This document shows positions 10,914 through 22,429 of a stretch of 64,000 nt of DNA, one piece after another. Origin of the DNA: Tetracentron sinense (taxonomy: Eukaryota; Streptophyta; Magnoliopsida; Trochodendrales; Trochodendraceae); contig CM026551.1 in NCBI GenBank assembly GCA_015143295.1, positions 45,124,034-45,188,033 of the forward strand. The letters are read 5' to 3'. Made by a program: the position numbers and the translations under genes. The notes beneath the pieces are model-generated. The model saw nothing but the letters and a program-made list of their open reading frames with translations. It made no database searches and had not been told where the DNA came from. Position 1 is the first letter of the stretch. Every line of letters begins with the position of its first letter.

Positions 10914-11058
10914 CCGAGGCCACAAAGGGCTGAGACCACATCAAGACCGCACATGTGATGAGCGGATCTCAAAATTTTAATAAAACTAGTTTTATTTTAT
11001 TGAGATCCGCTCATCACATGCGCCGTCTCGGTGTGGTTTCGGCCCTTTGTGGTCTCAC
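10914..11058. mobile_element. Foldback MITE (145 bp)
   Basis: The two halves form a long imperfect stem: GAGGCCACAAAGGGC near the left end pairs with GCCCTTTGTGGTCTC at the right, and GAGCGGATCTCAAAA-type sequence pairs around a short AT-rich loop at about 10985-11000. TA dinucleotides flank it (10912-10913 and 11059-11060), which would suit a Tc1/mariner relative, but TA is too short to prove the class. Confidence 0.75.
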
Positions 11059-11299
11059 TAGGATTTCCCTACATTTTATGTAAGATGAAAAAACTATAAA
11101 AATCCTTTAATTTTCTCTTAAATTTATAAAATGTTATTGTTTTGGAAATTAATGTGATCCTTTATTTTTAGAGGAACCACATAATTTCAAAACGAAAATA
11201 GTTAACGTACCCGTGGTGTCCAATTTGTAATGGAATGGTCGATTCTCATTGGTCCACGCCCCAATTTTAAATACTCACCTATTGTGGTTAAGTTCACTC

Positions 11300-11466
11300 G
11301 AGTTCGGATGGGCAACAGCGCTCGCTGTTGCACTGTTGCCCATATGTGTCTTGCAAAATGGGCCCCATTTTTATCATTCGATGATTCCCAATTAAACAAT
11401 AGGTGGGCCCTCATTTTTTATAAGACACATATGGGCAACAGCAAGCGCTGTTGCCCATCCGAGTTC
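11300..11466. mobile_element. MULE-type MITE with 9-bp target duplication
   Basis: AGTTCACTC at 11291-11299 and 11467-11475 is a perfect 9-bp duplication, the size made by Mutator-like transposases. The ends are inverted repeats: GGATGGGCAACAGCG at left pairs with CGCTGTTGCCCATCC at right, and a second pair (CCCATATGTGTCTT / AAGACACATATGGG) lies inside. 167 bp, no coding capacity. Confidence 0.88.
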
Positions 11467-11880
11467 AGTTCACTCTATCTAGGGTTAAGCAATCCAACCA
11501 TGAATTTTCAAAAAAAAAAAAACAAAGGTGGTGCTACACGCACCCCAATATTTACTTGTATACACATCTTATGGAAATTCCCGGTGAATCCTCAACTCTT
11601 TAAACCATCTTCCACACCCAAAAAAAAAAAAAAAAAAAGTCCCAACAACCTTGAGGATCCCTCGGCGATCTTGGCTTGTCTACATGCAGGTGGCGTAGGT
11701 GCCAAGCCAAGAGCAATGGAGCCATCGGGTTCGTATTTCCCTCTTCCTTTTTACTGATTATCATTAGCCACAGAAAAACAACAGTTGCAAGGTCTGGTGC
11801 TTCTGCAAAAATTTCAAGATTTCTAACTAATTTGTTTAAAGAACAACATTTTTTTTGTGCGCAAAAAAACAACAACTAAT

Positions 11881-12130
11881 TCAATACCAAAAGAGAGGAA
11901 ATGAGCCTTCTAATCAAATTCTGCACCTCAATGAAAACCGGCTGAGAAGATGATTGAAGAATCTAGGCTTCCTCCAGACATTGTGCCAAGCTCTTGATAT
12001 CCTTTCTATTCTTGAGAACTTCCACGAGATCAGCACTCTATGAAATGAGGTTCTGAACATCAATCTTTCTAATATGTTCTTTCATTGAAATCACCAGATT
12101 ATGCTTCTTTCTCTCCCTAAATGCACGAAT
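11881..12130 (-). pseudogene. Captured gene fragment, unidentified helical protein
   Basis: On the minus strand one frame runs about 80 codons with a protein-like, helix-forming composition: VISMKEHIRKIDVQNLIS, a stop, then ADLVEVLKNRKDIKSLAQCL, a second stop, and FIEVQNLIRRLISSL. Two in-frame stops and no start or splice signals show it is not a working gene. It lies wholly inside the 11527-13188 element, so capture by a Pack-type transposon is the natural explanation. I do not recognise the donor gene; the heptad-like spacing of Leu/Ile/Val is only suggestive of a coiled coil. Confidence 0.4.
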
Positions 12131-12364
12131 AGGATTTTTTTTTGTTTTTTTTATCTTCTTTAATTTTTTGGTTGTTTTAGCGTAATTTGTTTTGGTGTTT
12201 CACCGGCGTTTTGGAAGAAGGCAGATTATCACCATGAGAGTTAGAAGCAAGTTGGATAGGGACGAGTTGCAGAGTTTTCTCTGGTGAGGAAGGTTTAAAG
12301 AGAAATGGGGTTTTCAGACTTTTTATCTACGTTTTTGGTGTTTCACTATTTAATGATTAATTTT

Positions 12365-13062
12365 GGGTGCTGCTACGAGCACACCACTAAAAAAAAATAA
12401 CTTCCATTTATTTTATAGTTTGTATTTCTAAGTGCACCCACACCCCAAATTCTTAAACTTTTACTAAAAACTCTCATAACAAACTCCTTTTATATCTCTT
12501 CTTGTATCCTTCTATATGTTGCCTCATTCTATATGTTTTGTGCTTATTTTTTATATTGATAATCCTACAGAAATAGTTGTTTCACGGTGGTCACAGGGCT
12601 ACCAAGGTACTCTTTCAATAAAATTGGACACATGATGACTTACATAGGTGAACCCTAAGGGTGAGTGAATTTAACCACAGTTAATGGGTGTTAAAATTGA
12701 CACGTGGTAGCTTATATAGCCCCTTTAACTATGGTTAAGTTCAATCTACCTAAGGTTAGTATTTTAAGGTTAATAAATTTCTTATATTTTTTTCTTCTAA
12801 AAACCAAGTTCATATGAAAGAACTCTAGAGGTGAGTGAATCTTAACCACTATTAGTGAGAGTTAAAAAGGGACACGTGGGAGGACATAGAGGCGCGCATG
12901 GCAAAAAATATTCCCCTTAAAATGGTGTATAAGTAGAAAATTTATAGGTAATTTTTTCCTCAGGTGTGCTCGTAGAATTTGTTATATTTTAATGGTGTCC
13001 AGTTAGTAAGTAATATAAAAGGTATTCAGTCGGTAAATAGTGGTGTGCTCGTAGCGTCATCC
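12365..13062. mobile_element. Nested TIR element (698 bp), 8-bp target duplication
   Basis: Starts GGGTGCTGCTACGAGCACAC and ends GTGTGCTCGTAGCGTCATCC, inverted over about 24 bases with two mismatches. TTAATTTT flanks it at 12357-12364 and 13063-13070. An 8-bp duplication fits hAT. Inside, 12650-12930 holds two arms of the AACCACAGTTAA/CACGTGG foldback family in opposite orientation, a third nested layer. Confidence 0.8.
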
Positions 13063-13188
13063 TTAATTTTCATGGGGAGCTCTGTAAAAAGGGAGCTCCA
13101 CATGATGCAGAGCTCCGCTTGAAATTTAAACTGAAAAAATTTCTATGATTGGTGTATACAAGTAAATATTGGGGTGTGTAACACCACC

Positions 13189-14600
13189 CAAAAATAAATA
13201 CCAAAATCTTAGTTTTAATTTAGTTAAGCTTAACTAGGGGTTAAACGAGTGCTAAAAGAGACACGAGGACACAGGGTAATATATGAAACGGACCCATGGG
13301 TCTGCTTATCACTGCTCATTTCAAAATCCTATATTTTTTGATCCCCTAAGTTAATGTGTTCTAATCAATATTTTAAGACTCGTCGAGTTGGATCGAAACT
13401 CAGTCAAGTCGACTCGGATCGGCCGGATTTCGAGCCAACTCAATTTTCGTCCTTTTTCATCCAGCACTCCTACACTGGATTTTCACACAATGTTCATCCT
13501 CAATTTTTGAGGAGGAAGAGAAAAGCCCATTTCCATCTATTTGATCCAACAATTCTCCACTTAACTCTTTTTCCTTCACCTAATTTCTCAATTCTCAAAG
13601 CATTCTCGTAACTCTTATGACTCTTCATGTTCCTTCTCTGAAGCAGTCATGACTTTTGGAGCTGATTGCTCAAATTGCAGCTTGAAAATAAAAAGAAGAA
13701 GAAAAAGAAGATGAACCATACATAAGTGTAACCGTTGGGAATTGGGATGACTTGTTTCCACTCAGAAACAATGGCCCATTTTTTTCTTTTTTCGGTTTTG
13801 GTTGGTACTCTCAGATAGTGGCATTCTATTATTCTATCAGTTATAGGGTATTAGTATGTCTGGTTGCTGAGCTGGGTCTACATGTGGAGACCACAAGAAG
13901 GAGGCGTCACAAAGCTCCTTTAACCGTATTTTAACGCTAGTGTTTTTTTTTTTGGTTAAGTACTTTAATGCTAGTTACGAAATTTTAATCTTTAAATTTT
14001 AAATTTTAAATTTTTTTTTAAATGGGATTAAATTATTTAATCTTAAGAGTTAATAAATCCTAACCATAATAATGGGTTACACTGTTGACCTCTGGGTGGA
14101 TTGAACTCTCTCAAGGTCAACCACGATTCGGTATAATTTTAGTATTAATTATTAATTTAAATTGTTTTTATGTATAATAAATTTGAAAATATAACATATT
14201 TTCCGAGTTTTTGAATTCTAGTTCTATCAAGTTTTTGTAGAGTTTCGAGTTGACTCGATTCAACAAAGTCTTGAATCGATCCAAGTTTTCGTGTTTCAAA
14301 ACACTGCTTCGAGGGACAGGTCTCGGCTATCCTAAGACTGTATGGTCCCTGAAGCTCTATCCCCTTTAGATAATAGTAGAAAACAAGAGGATTGAAATTG
14401 AGGATTAATGCTAATTGGGTGTTGACTACGTGCATACGCTTGGGTCGCTCGATTCAAAGCTTAGTTAGAAAAATACATGAGGGTTGCAACAAACTCACAA
14501 GCACTTCTTGTTCCTATTTCTATTCATAGAATAGTTATAATGTACAACAGAGGTTGAAATATTATCACTATTAGTTATTGTGTTCATGAATCAACCAAGA
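13189..14600. other. Intergenic, mostly unassigned
   Basis: Contains an AT-rich stretch (13980-14060) and inverted blocks of GAGTTGGATCGAAACTC-like sequence (about 13384) versus GAGTTTCGAGTTGACTCGAT (about 14240), which may be the ends of an old element of about 0.9 kb. ORFs at 13354 and 13752 look random. No gene supported. Confidence 0.4.
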
Positions 14601-14619
14601 CCTTACCTTACGGTCATAG

Positions 14620-15465
14620 GGCAACCTGAAACCATTCCCGAGAAGACGGGATTTTAGGATGTCAAAAATCATGGGACACCTTAGAGTTCCCTTAACTTGT
14701 TCAACCCGTAAAAGTTATTTACATTAGTCAAGTTATTTCACTTTATTGAAGTTACTTGATTGAACCATACAATTCTATTGTTTCAAGAAATACTTTCTGA
14801 ATCAAAGTTTTTTTTGGAGAACAAGGAAGGCAGGGTTAAGACAGACCCCAACTAAATTGTTAGAAAAAATAAAGAGAGAAGACAAGGAGAAAGAAAGAGA
14901 GAAAAGGAGCAAGAAGATATAGAAAACCTGATTTATTGAGTATTCTTGGGTAATTACAATAACTCCTTATTGAGGATTATATAGAGATTATATGAGTCTC
15001 AACATAGAAACATAATCAAATCAAATCAAATCCTAATCAAATCTAATATTTGATTCTGTTTTATTTCAAATTAAAATCTTCCTAGCTAGAGATGAGATGA
15101 GATACGGTGTATTCAAATCTAATATTTGAGTAATCTTGAGTGATCACCTTATTACATCACTTTGTATTCTCTAAACGTATCTCTAACAGAGGATATCTAA
15201 GTGGGACCCGTTGGAACCTCCTAGACACCCCACACACCAAACCCATAAATAAAGCACAAGTCAACCCAAAGCCAAGCCCACAAAACCTAGCAGGAGACCC
15301 CAAAAGGGAACCTTACTTAAATCAAATTATTTTACTTGATGAAGAAAAGTCATTTATCGGGTAAATTAATAAGCAATAGGGACTCTAGGGCTTCTCAAAA
15401 TTTTTGACGTCCTAAAATCACATCTTCTAACAGTCTGGGGTTGCCCTATGATTTAACAACATATG
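14620..15465. mobile_element. Two inverted Copia-type LTR fragments
   Basis: The block ATAGGGCAACC ... GATTTTAGGATGTCAAAAAT at 14625-14700 reappears reverse-complemented at about 15385-15460. On the minus strand a unit from 15432 to 14856 begins TGTTAGAAGATGTGATTTTA and ends TTTTTTCTAACA, a plausible 577 bp LTR with TGTTAGAA/TTCTAACA ends, but the flanks (TAAAT and GTCTG) are not a target duplication. The region is a small pile of related LTR pieces in both orientations. Confidence 0.5.
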
Positions 15466-15491
15466 TACATATCATCGACCATAGTGGTCAA

Positions 15492-15780
15492 TGTTATTAG
15501 ATAACAAATCTTATTGGAGAAAGAAAAGCTCAATTTATCAACAATATGCATAAGGAAAGAGAGTTTTTACCCGATCAAACTCCTAGCACTAAGGAAAGAG
15601 AGTCATACTCTCTCTCAAACTTTCTTATGTCTCAAACTATTTTATAGAATGTAAATCTTCTCTCTTATTGTTATGATAACATCATGAGTTCTACTCCGAT
15701 ATTCAAAATAATCAGTATAAAGATAGAAGAATATGATCCAAAGTCAAATCACAAAAGTATTCTCAAATTCAGATCTTTTA
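15492..15780 (+). mobile_element. Putative 5' LTR of Copia element A
   Basis: A TGTTATTAGATAAC start is at 15492 and the primer site follows at 15781. The interval is CT-rich in the middle (15595-15665). The 3' LTR was not found, so this LTR is defined only by its primer site and the gag that follows; the left boundary is a guess. Confidence 0.4.
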
Positions 15781-15792
15781 TGGTATCCGAGC
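15781..15792 (+). other. Primer-binding site of Copia element A
   Basis: TGGTATCCGAGC differs at one base from the tRNA-Met-complementary TGGTATCAGAGC. It stands 42 bp before the recognisable gag. Confidence 0.8.
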
Positions 15793-15833
15793 TTAATTCT
15801 CTAGCTTAAACGAGTTCTGATTAATTTCTTTTC

Positions 15834-16312
15834 GTGGCGACTTCATCACATTCTTCTCTTATTGACACTAGGTACTTCTCACTCCAGCCCAGCCCAGCCC
15901 AGCCCAACATATTCAATATTACCCAGTATGTTTCTCTCACACTGGATGGCCAAAATTATTCTGTGGAAAAGTCAGATTTCACTCAAGTCTAATTTCACTC
16001 AACTCTCTCAAGCAAGAATGATGCAACTGCCTTTGAACTTACAAAGCCTTTGAAAAGGATCAAGCTCTGTGGGTGAGTATCTTCACCAAGTCAAAACCAT
16101 TGCCGCAGTTAATGATGCAAAACCCGATAGGGATCTTATTATGTATGCCATTGGCGGTCTCCCTACGGAATATGAGTTCTTTATTAAGTTGAGCCTATTG
16201 ATCAGTTTTTCGAGCTCTGCTCGCGGTTCCTCATTTATGGACAACGGTTACTTCAATTTCACACTTCCAATCCAAGTGTGGAACCTACCCAAGCTCTATA
16301 CTATGTTGAATC
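15834..16312 (+). pseudogene. Copia element A gag (UBN2-type), broken
   Basis: The reading starts where ATG is expected but has GTG (15834), then gives FNITQYVSLTLDGQNY, WKSQISL after a frameshift, and from 16069 GEYLHQVKTIA, PDRDLIMYAIGGLPTEYEFF, and a last piece FFELCSRFLIYGQRLLQFH in another frame. This order matches the UBN2-type gag of plant Ty1/Copia elements (N-terminal YxxWKxQI motif, LxxIGGLPxEY motif, LLxxEQRLLQ motif). Several frameshifts and missing segments kill it. Its natural continuation (zinc knuckle, protease) is found 27 kb away at 43150, so the element was probably split by insertion. Confidence 0.8.
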
Positions 16313-16493
16313 TATTTTAAAATGTTTTAAATTTTAGTTAATTTGATTTTAAATATTGTGTTTTAGTCCCTAATATGGTTTTGTTTTATTATAAAAAGAT
16401 CCCTAAAAAAATAGCATAAAATGGTGTTTGGAGTGACTTGATGCTTGGTCTATTTACTGAGACAAGCTCATTTACATGTGTGTTTACTCTTGG

Positions 16494-16575
16494 TAGACTT
16501 ATAGTCCAACATCAGAAAAATAGTAAATCAAGTTTAGACTTATAGTCCAACATCGGAAAAATAGTAAATCAAGTT
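16494..16575 (+). repeat. 41-bp direct duplication
   Basis: The unit starting TAGACTTATAGTCCAACATC occurs at 16494-16534 and 16535-16575 with one difference (CAGAAAAA/CGGAAAAA). The 'agtccaacatcggaaa' word is common in plant LTR and promoter-type repeats. Confidence 0.85.
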
Positions 16576-16579
16576 TATA

Positions 16580-17284
16580 AAGCCTTTGAAGCTTTAGTAG
16601 ATCGTAATCTAGTAGCTCCTATGATGTATACTAGTCATCCATTTTTCTCTCCTTTACATCTTTCGCACACGAGCAGCGTGCAATGGGCGTTATGAGGTGC
16701 ACTTTGCATCGTCACATTAAGTCACTTATTCTTTTGTTTGATGAAATTCGAATCGTCCATTAGATGGACCTTGATCGTGTGCTCATAGAGTGACATGTGT
16801 CTAGTCATGTGGATGTGTGACCCTCACAAAGCTAGGTTGATCCAATCAGCCAAATGGGTCGATGGATTTGGGTTCACCCACAACCCAAGGGCTCGTGTGG
16901 GTTGGGTGGACAATTCAAGTCATTGAAGTTAGCCCATGGGTAGTTAGGCCCATCGAATGTGTGCCCGCCCCTTAGATCTTTATTAAAAATGGGTTGAGAA
17001 AATTCAAACCCACCAAGCTAATTAAAGAGCCCAAAAACTCCACCGGATTAGAACAAGAGCCAAAGAGACCAGAATTGAGAGTCCAGTCTGTCTGAAAGAA
17101 GAAGACAGACTAGACCAATCTAGCACAAGGAAAAAGAAGAATTCCAATTAAATTTAGTCCAACAAGAAAAGTTTGAACCATAGGTCCAACCGATCATGAA
17201 AGCAAGTGGACCAGATCCAATTGCTCAGATTAGAATGATTCCAGAATCCATTGTGATTGATCTTGAACAGATTGGTGTTGCTTG
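16580..17284. other. Unassigned sequence left of the CACTA element
   Basis: No gene or terminus recognised. It lies between the Copia gag and the CACTA element and may, with 42340-43140 on the other side, be an element that inserted into Copia A before the CACTA insertion. Several 'ggtccaac' words occur here and in 42540-42610. Confidence 0.3.
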
Positions 17285-17309
17285 CTCTACAAAATTCTAG
17301 ACTTCTAGG

Positions 17310-17775
17310 CTTTTAGCAGCGGTTTTAAACCGCCGCCAAAGATCAAAAAAAAAAAACGGCCTGTAATACATATAACTGTAGTCTTAAAAACCGCTGCTAA
17401 TTTGCTCATCGGTGAAGCCTTTAACAGTGGTTTAAATTACTTGACGATAGTAGATGAACTTATAGTGGCGGTTCTTCATCCCCTTTAACGACAGTTAATT
17501 AAGGGCAATTCCATCATTTAAAGTACTACTATGGTGGCGGTTACTAACTGCCGCTAAAGAGCTGATACATAACAGCAAGTACAAAGCGCCGCTGTTATTA
17601 AATAAAAAATAATATGAATATTGCTTATAGCGGCGGTTTAAAACCGTCGTTATTTTTGAGCTATGTAGTGGTGGTATAAAACCACCGTTGTTACTATTAA
17701 AATAATTATATTAATTTTGCTAATAGGGATGGTTTACAATCGCCGCCGCTAAAAGTGATTAATTAAAAAAAAAAA
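17310..17775. repeat. CACTA left subterminal repeats
   Basis: At least nine copies of a GCGGCGGTTTA / TAAACCGCCGC core in both orientations (for example 17314-17335, 17385-17400, 17540-17556, 17633-17652, 17740-17757). In CACTA elements such motifs bind the TNPA-type protein. Confidence 0.8.
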
Positions 17776-18229
17776 AAAATTTACAAAATTTTTTTACCTG
17801 TATTATGTGTATGTATTATGTGTACTTGTCGGTAATATCAAATACCACAACCATATTCATACAATTTTCTACCTGTAAATTATAATAAAACAATTCAATC
17901 ATATATAATGCATGCCCAAAATGTAATAATAACAATACATGCCATAAAATGTTCCAGGTAGTAAAAAGAAAAAAGTCCTAGTCTCCCTAGCTATCTCCTA
18001 GTGGATGAAATCCCGATAGGTGGGTGCTACCGGCTCCCTCCTACAAAAACAATGAAATACAATTTATTTATTAGAATATCGAAATGATAAAATTTAGGGA
18101 TTTTATATTAATTAATGTGCAGAGAAATAAAGCCATCTCAGATTTTTCATACATATAGAGTTTAAACACATAAAAGTCTAGAGATTTCATCACTAACATG
18201 CAAACTCGTACCATATTTTCCATAATTTT

Positions 18230-21200
18230 CAAGAATACTTAGGCCTAAACCTATAAATGCATACCAAATCCTAACAGCCTCTCAGTTTTTGATGCAGCTT
18301 CTTCTAAAGTGTGTATTCCGACACAACCTAAGTGTACGAATTGGTTTCGAGGGAATCCAAGGTTGTTTGCCCAATTTGGGCACCAAGTAGGCCGAATTCC
18401 CTATTTTGAAAGCATACTTAAGCATAAATCTACAACTGCACACCAAATCATAACCAGAGCCCGATTTTTTATGCGGCTTCTTCTAAGGGATGTATTTCGA
18501 CATAACCTAAATGCGAGAATTGGTTTCGAGGAAATCCAAGGTCGTTTGCTAGATTTGGCCATCGAATAGGTTGAATTCACTATTTTGAAAGTAAATTTAG
18601 GCCTAAACCTACAACTGCGCACCAAATCCTAATCAGAGCTCGATTTTCGATGTGATTTCTTCTAACGCCTGTGCTTCGATAAAACATAAGTGTGGGAATT
18701 GGTTTCGAGGGAATCTGAGGTCGTTTGCCCGATTTCAGCACCAAGTAGGCCGAATTCCCTATTTTGAAAGTATAGTTAGGCTTAAACCTACAACCGCTCA
18801 CCAAATCCTAATTGGGGCTCGATTTTTTATGCAGTTTCTCCTAACGTGTATATTTTGACACAACTTAGGTGTGGGAATTGTTGCGAGAAAATCTGAGGTC
18901 GTTTACCCAATTTGGGCACCGAGTAGGCCGAATTCCCTATTTTGAAAGTATATTTAGGCCTAAACCTACAACCGTACACCAAATCCTAATTGGGGCTCAA
19001 TTTTCGATGCGGTTTCTTCTAACACGTGTATTTCAACATAACTTAAGTGTAGGAACTGGTTTCGAGGGAATCTGAGGTCATTTCCCCGATTTGGGTACCG
19101 AGTAGGCCGAATTTCTTATTTTGAAAGTATACTTAGGTCTAAACCTACAACCACATACCAAATAATAATCGGGGCCCGATTTTCGATGTGGTTTTCTCTA
19201 ACGCGTGTCTTCTGACACAACCTAAGTGTGGAAATTAGTTTCGAGGGAATCCAAGGTCGTTTGCCTGATTTGGGCATCGAGTAAGTTGAATTCCCTATTT
19301 TGAAAGTATACTTAGGACTAAACCTACAACTGCACACCAAATCTTAATCGAGGCCGGACTTTCGATGCAGTTTCTTCTAACGTGTGTGTTTTAACATAAC
19401 CTAAGTTTGAGAATTGGTTTCGAGGGAATCCGAAGTCATTTGCATAATTTGGACACCGAGTAGGTCGAATTCCCTTTTTTGACCGAGTCTCGATTTTCAA
19501 TGCAGTTTCTTCTACCACGTGTGTTTTGACATAACCTAACTGTGGGAATTGGTTTCAAGGGAATCCGAGGTCGTTTGCCCGATTTGGGCACTGAGTAGGT
19601 CGAATTCCCTATTTTGAAAGTATGCTTAGGCCTAAACCTGCAATCGCGTACCAAATTATAACCGGAGGTCCGGTTTTCGATGTAATTTCTTCTAACGTGT
19701 GTTTTTCAACATAACCTAAGTGTGAGAATTGGTTTCGAGGGAATCTGAAGTCATTTGCCCTATTTGGGCACCGAGTAGGCCGAATTCCATATTTTGAAAG
19801 TATTCTTAGGCCTAAACATACAAACACGCACCAAATCCTAACCTGGGCTCATTTTTGATGTAGTTTCTTCTAACGCGTGTGTTTCAACATAACCTAAGTG
19901 TGGGAATTGGTTTCTAGGGAATCCGAGGTCGTTTGCTTGATTTGGGCACCGAGTATGCTGAATTCCTTATTTTGAAAATATGCATAGGCCTAAACGTACA
20001 ATCGCGTACCAAATTATAACCGTGGCCCAGTTTTTGATGCAGTTTCTTCTAACGCGTGTTTTTCGACATAACCTAAGTGTGGGAATTGGTTTCGAGGGTA
20101 TCCGAAGTCATTTGCTCTATTTGGGCACCGAGTAGGCACAATCCTTATTTTGAAAGTACACTTAGGCCTAAACATACAAACACGCACCAAATCCTAACCT
20201 GGGCTCGATTTTTATATAGTTTCTTCTAACGCATGTGTTTCGACATAACTTAAGTGTGAGAATTGGTTTTGATGGAATTCGAGGACGTTTGCTTGATTTG
20301 GGCACCGAGTAGGCTGAATTCCTTATTTTGAAATATACTTAGGCCTAAAAGTACAACCACGCACCAAATCTTAATCGGGGCCCGGTTTTCGATCCAATTT
20401 CTTTTAAGCTTGTGTTTTGAATAACCTAAGTGTGGGAATTGGTTTCGATGAAATCTGAGGTCGTTTGCTCAGTTTGGACACCGAGTAGGCCGAATTTCCT
20501 TTTTTGATATGGGCCCGGTTTTCAATACGGTTTCTTCTAAAGTGTGTGTTTGGACATAACCTAAGTGTGAGAATTGGTTTTGAGGGAATCTGAGGTCGTT
20601 TGCCCATTTTGGGCACCGAGTAGGCCGAATTCCTTATTTTCAAAGTATACTTTGGCCTAAACCTACAATCGTGCACCAAATCCTAACTGAGGCCCGGTTT
20701 GATGCGATTTCTTCGAATGCGTGTATTTCAACACAACCTAAGTGTGGGAATTGGTTTCGAGGGAATCCGAGGTCGTTTGCCTGATTTGGACACCAAGTAG
20801 GCCGAATTTCCTATTTTGAAAGTATAGTTAGGCCTGAACCTACAATCGCTTACCAAATTATAATCGGGGCCCGATTTTCGATGCGGTTTCTTCTAATGCG
20901 TTTTTTTTAACATAACCTAAGTGTGGCAATTGATTTCATGGGAATCCGAAATCGTTTGCCCTATTTGAGCACCGAGTAGGCCGAATTCTCTATTTTGAAA
21001 GTATACTTAGGCCTAAACATACAAACGCACACTAAATCCTAACCTAGGCTCGGTTTTTGATGTAGTTTCTTCTAACGCGTGTGTTTCAACATAAGCTAAG
21101 TGTGAGAATTGGTTTTGATGGAATTTGAGGACGTTTGCCTGATTTGGGCACCGAGTAGGCCGAATTCCTTATTTTGAAAATATACTTATGCCTAAACATA

Positions 21201-22300
21201 CAACCTCGCACCAAATCATAACCGGGGCCCGGTTTTCGATGCAGTTTATTTTAAGCTTGTGTTTCGACGAAACTTAAGTGTGAAAATTGGTTTCGAGGAA
21301 ATCTGAGGTCGTTTACCCGATTTGGACACTACGTAGGCCGAATTGCATTTTTTGACCAGGGCTTGGTTTTCAATGCGGTTTCTTCTAACGTGTGTGTTTC
21401 GACATAACCTAAGTGTAGGAATTGGCTTCGAGGGAATCCGAGGTCGTTTGTCCGATTTGGGTACCGAGTAAGCTGAATTCCCTATTTTGAAAGTATACTT
21501 AGGCCTAAATCTGAAACCGCGCACCAAATCCTAACCGAGGCCTGGTTTGATGTAGTTTCTTCTAACACGTGCATTTCAACACAACCTAAGTGTGGGAATT
21601 GGTTTCGAGGGAATCCAAGGTCGTTTGCCCGATTTAGGCACCAAGTAGACCAAATTCCCTATTTGAAAGTATATTTAGGAATAAATCTACAACCGCGTAC
21701 CAAATTATAATCGGGGCCCGGTTTTCGATGCGGTTTCTTCTAACGCGTGTTTTTCGACATAACCTAAGTGTGGGAATTGGTTTCGAAGGAATCCGAAGTC
21801 GTTTGTCCTATTTGGACACCGAGTAAACCGAATTCCCTATTTTGAAAGTACATTTAGGCCTAAACTTACAAACACGCACCAAATCCTAACTTGGACTCGG
21901 TTTTCAATGCAGTTTCTTCTAATGTGTGTGTTTCGACATAACCTAAGTGTGAGAATTGGTTTTGATGGAATCCGAGGATGTTTGCCTGATTTGGGCACCA
22001 AGTAGGCCGAATTCCTTATTTTGAAAATATACTTCGACCTAAACTTACATCCACACACCAAATCTTAACCGGGGCCCGGTTTTCGATGCGGTTTCTTTTA
22101 AGCTTGTGTTTCGACATAACCTAAGTGTGGGAATTGGTTTCGAGGGAATCTGAGGTCGTTTGCCTAATTATTGTAACGAGTAGGCCGAATTCCCTATTTT
22201 GCAAACTATACTTAGGCCTGAACCTATAACTGTGCACCAAATCTTAACCGAGGCCCGATTTTTTATGCAGTTTCTTTTAACATGTGTGTTTTGGCATAAC
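18230..22300. repeat. Tandem satellite array, 178-179 bp monomer
   Basis: The landmark TTGGTTTCGAGGG recurs at 18341, 18520, 18699, 18878, 19056, 19235, 19414, 19549, 19729, 19907, 20086, 20263, 20439, 20574, 20751, 20930, 21109, 21287, 21422, 21599, 21777, 21956 and 22134, so about 23 monomers. Most steps are 176-180 bp; three are 135 bp (19414-19549, 20439-20574, 21287-21422). Other shared words are GTTTCTTCTAAC, CACCGAGTAGGCCGAATTCC and TTAGGCCTAAACCTACAA. The minus-strand ORFs of 64-93 codons seen here are by-products of the repeat. The array lies inside the CACTA element. Confidence 0.95.
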
Positions 22301-22429
22301 TATAAAGTCATATTTTCTATTGGCTTAATTCCGATGTTAAAATGGTTTCAATGTAAGTCTAGTGTCGTTGTTCCTCTGGTTGTTCAAGACTGGTGAAGTT
22401 GAAGCTCAGAAGACTCAAGTAAAGTAAAT

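Larger units (their letters stand above)
11527..13188. mobile_element. Non-autonomous TIR element (1.66 kb) with captured sequence
   Basis: The first about 50 bp (GGTGGTGCTACACGCACCCC then AATATTTACTTGTATACAC) are inverted at 13137-13188 (GTGTATACAAGTAAATATT then GGGGTGTGTAACACCACC). Only CAAA is shared by both flanks, so superfamily is unclear. Inside are a minus-strand gene-fragment candidate (11881-12130) and a second nested TIR element (12365-13062). No transposase is present. Confidence 0.75.

Noticed and set aside
11230..11757. 175-codon plus-strand ORF
   Set aside because: It runs straight through the MULE MITE, its target duplication and the end of another transposon, with poly-Lys from A-tracts; no coding signal.
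14857..15432. Solo Copia LTR with clean ends
   Set aside because: Although TGTTAGAA/TTCTAACA ends fit, flanks TAAAT and GTCTG are not duplicated; kept only as an LTR fragment.
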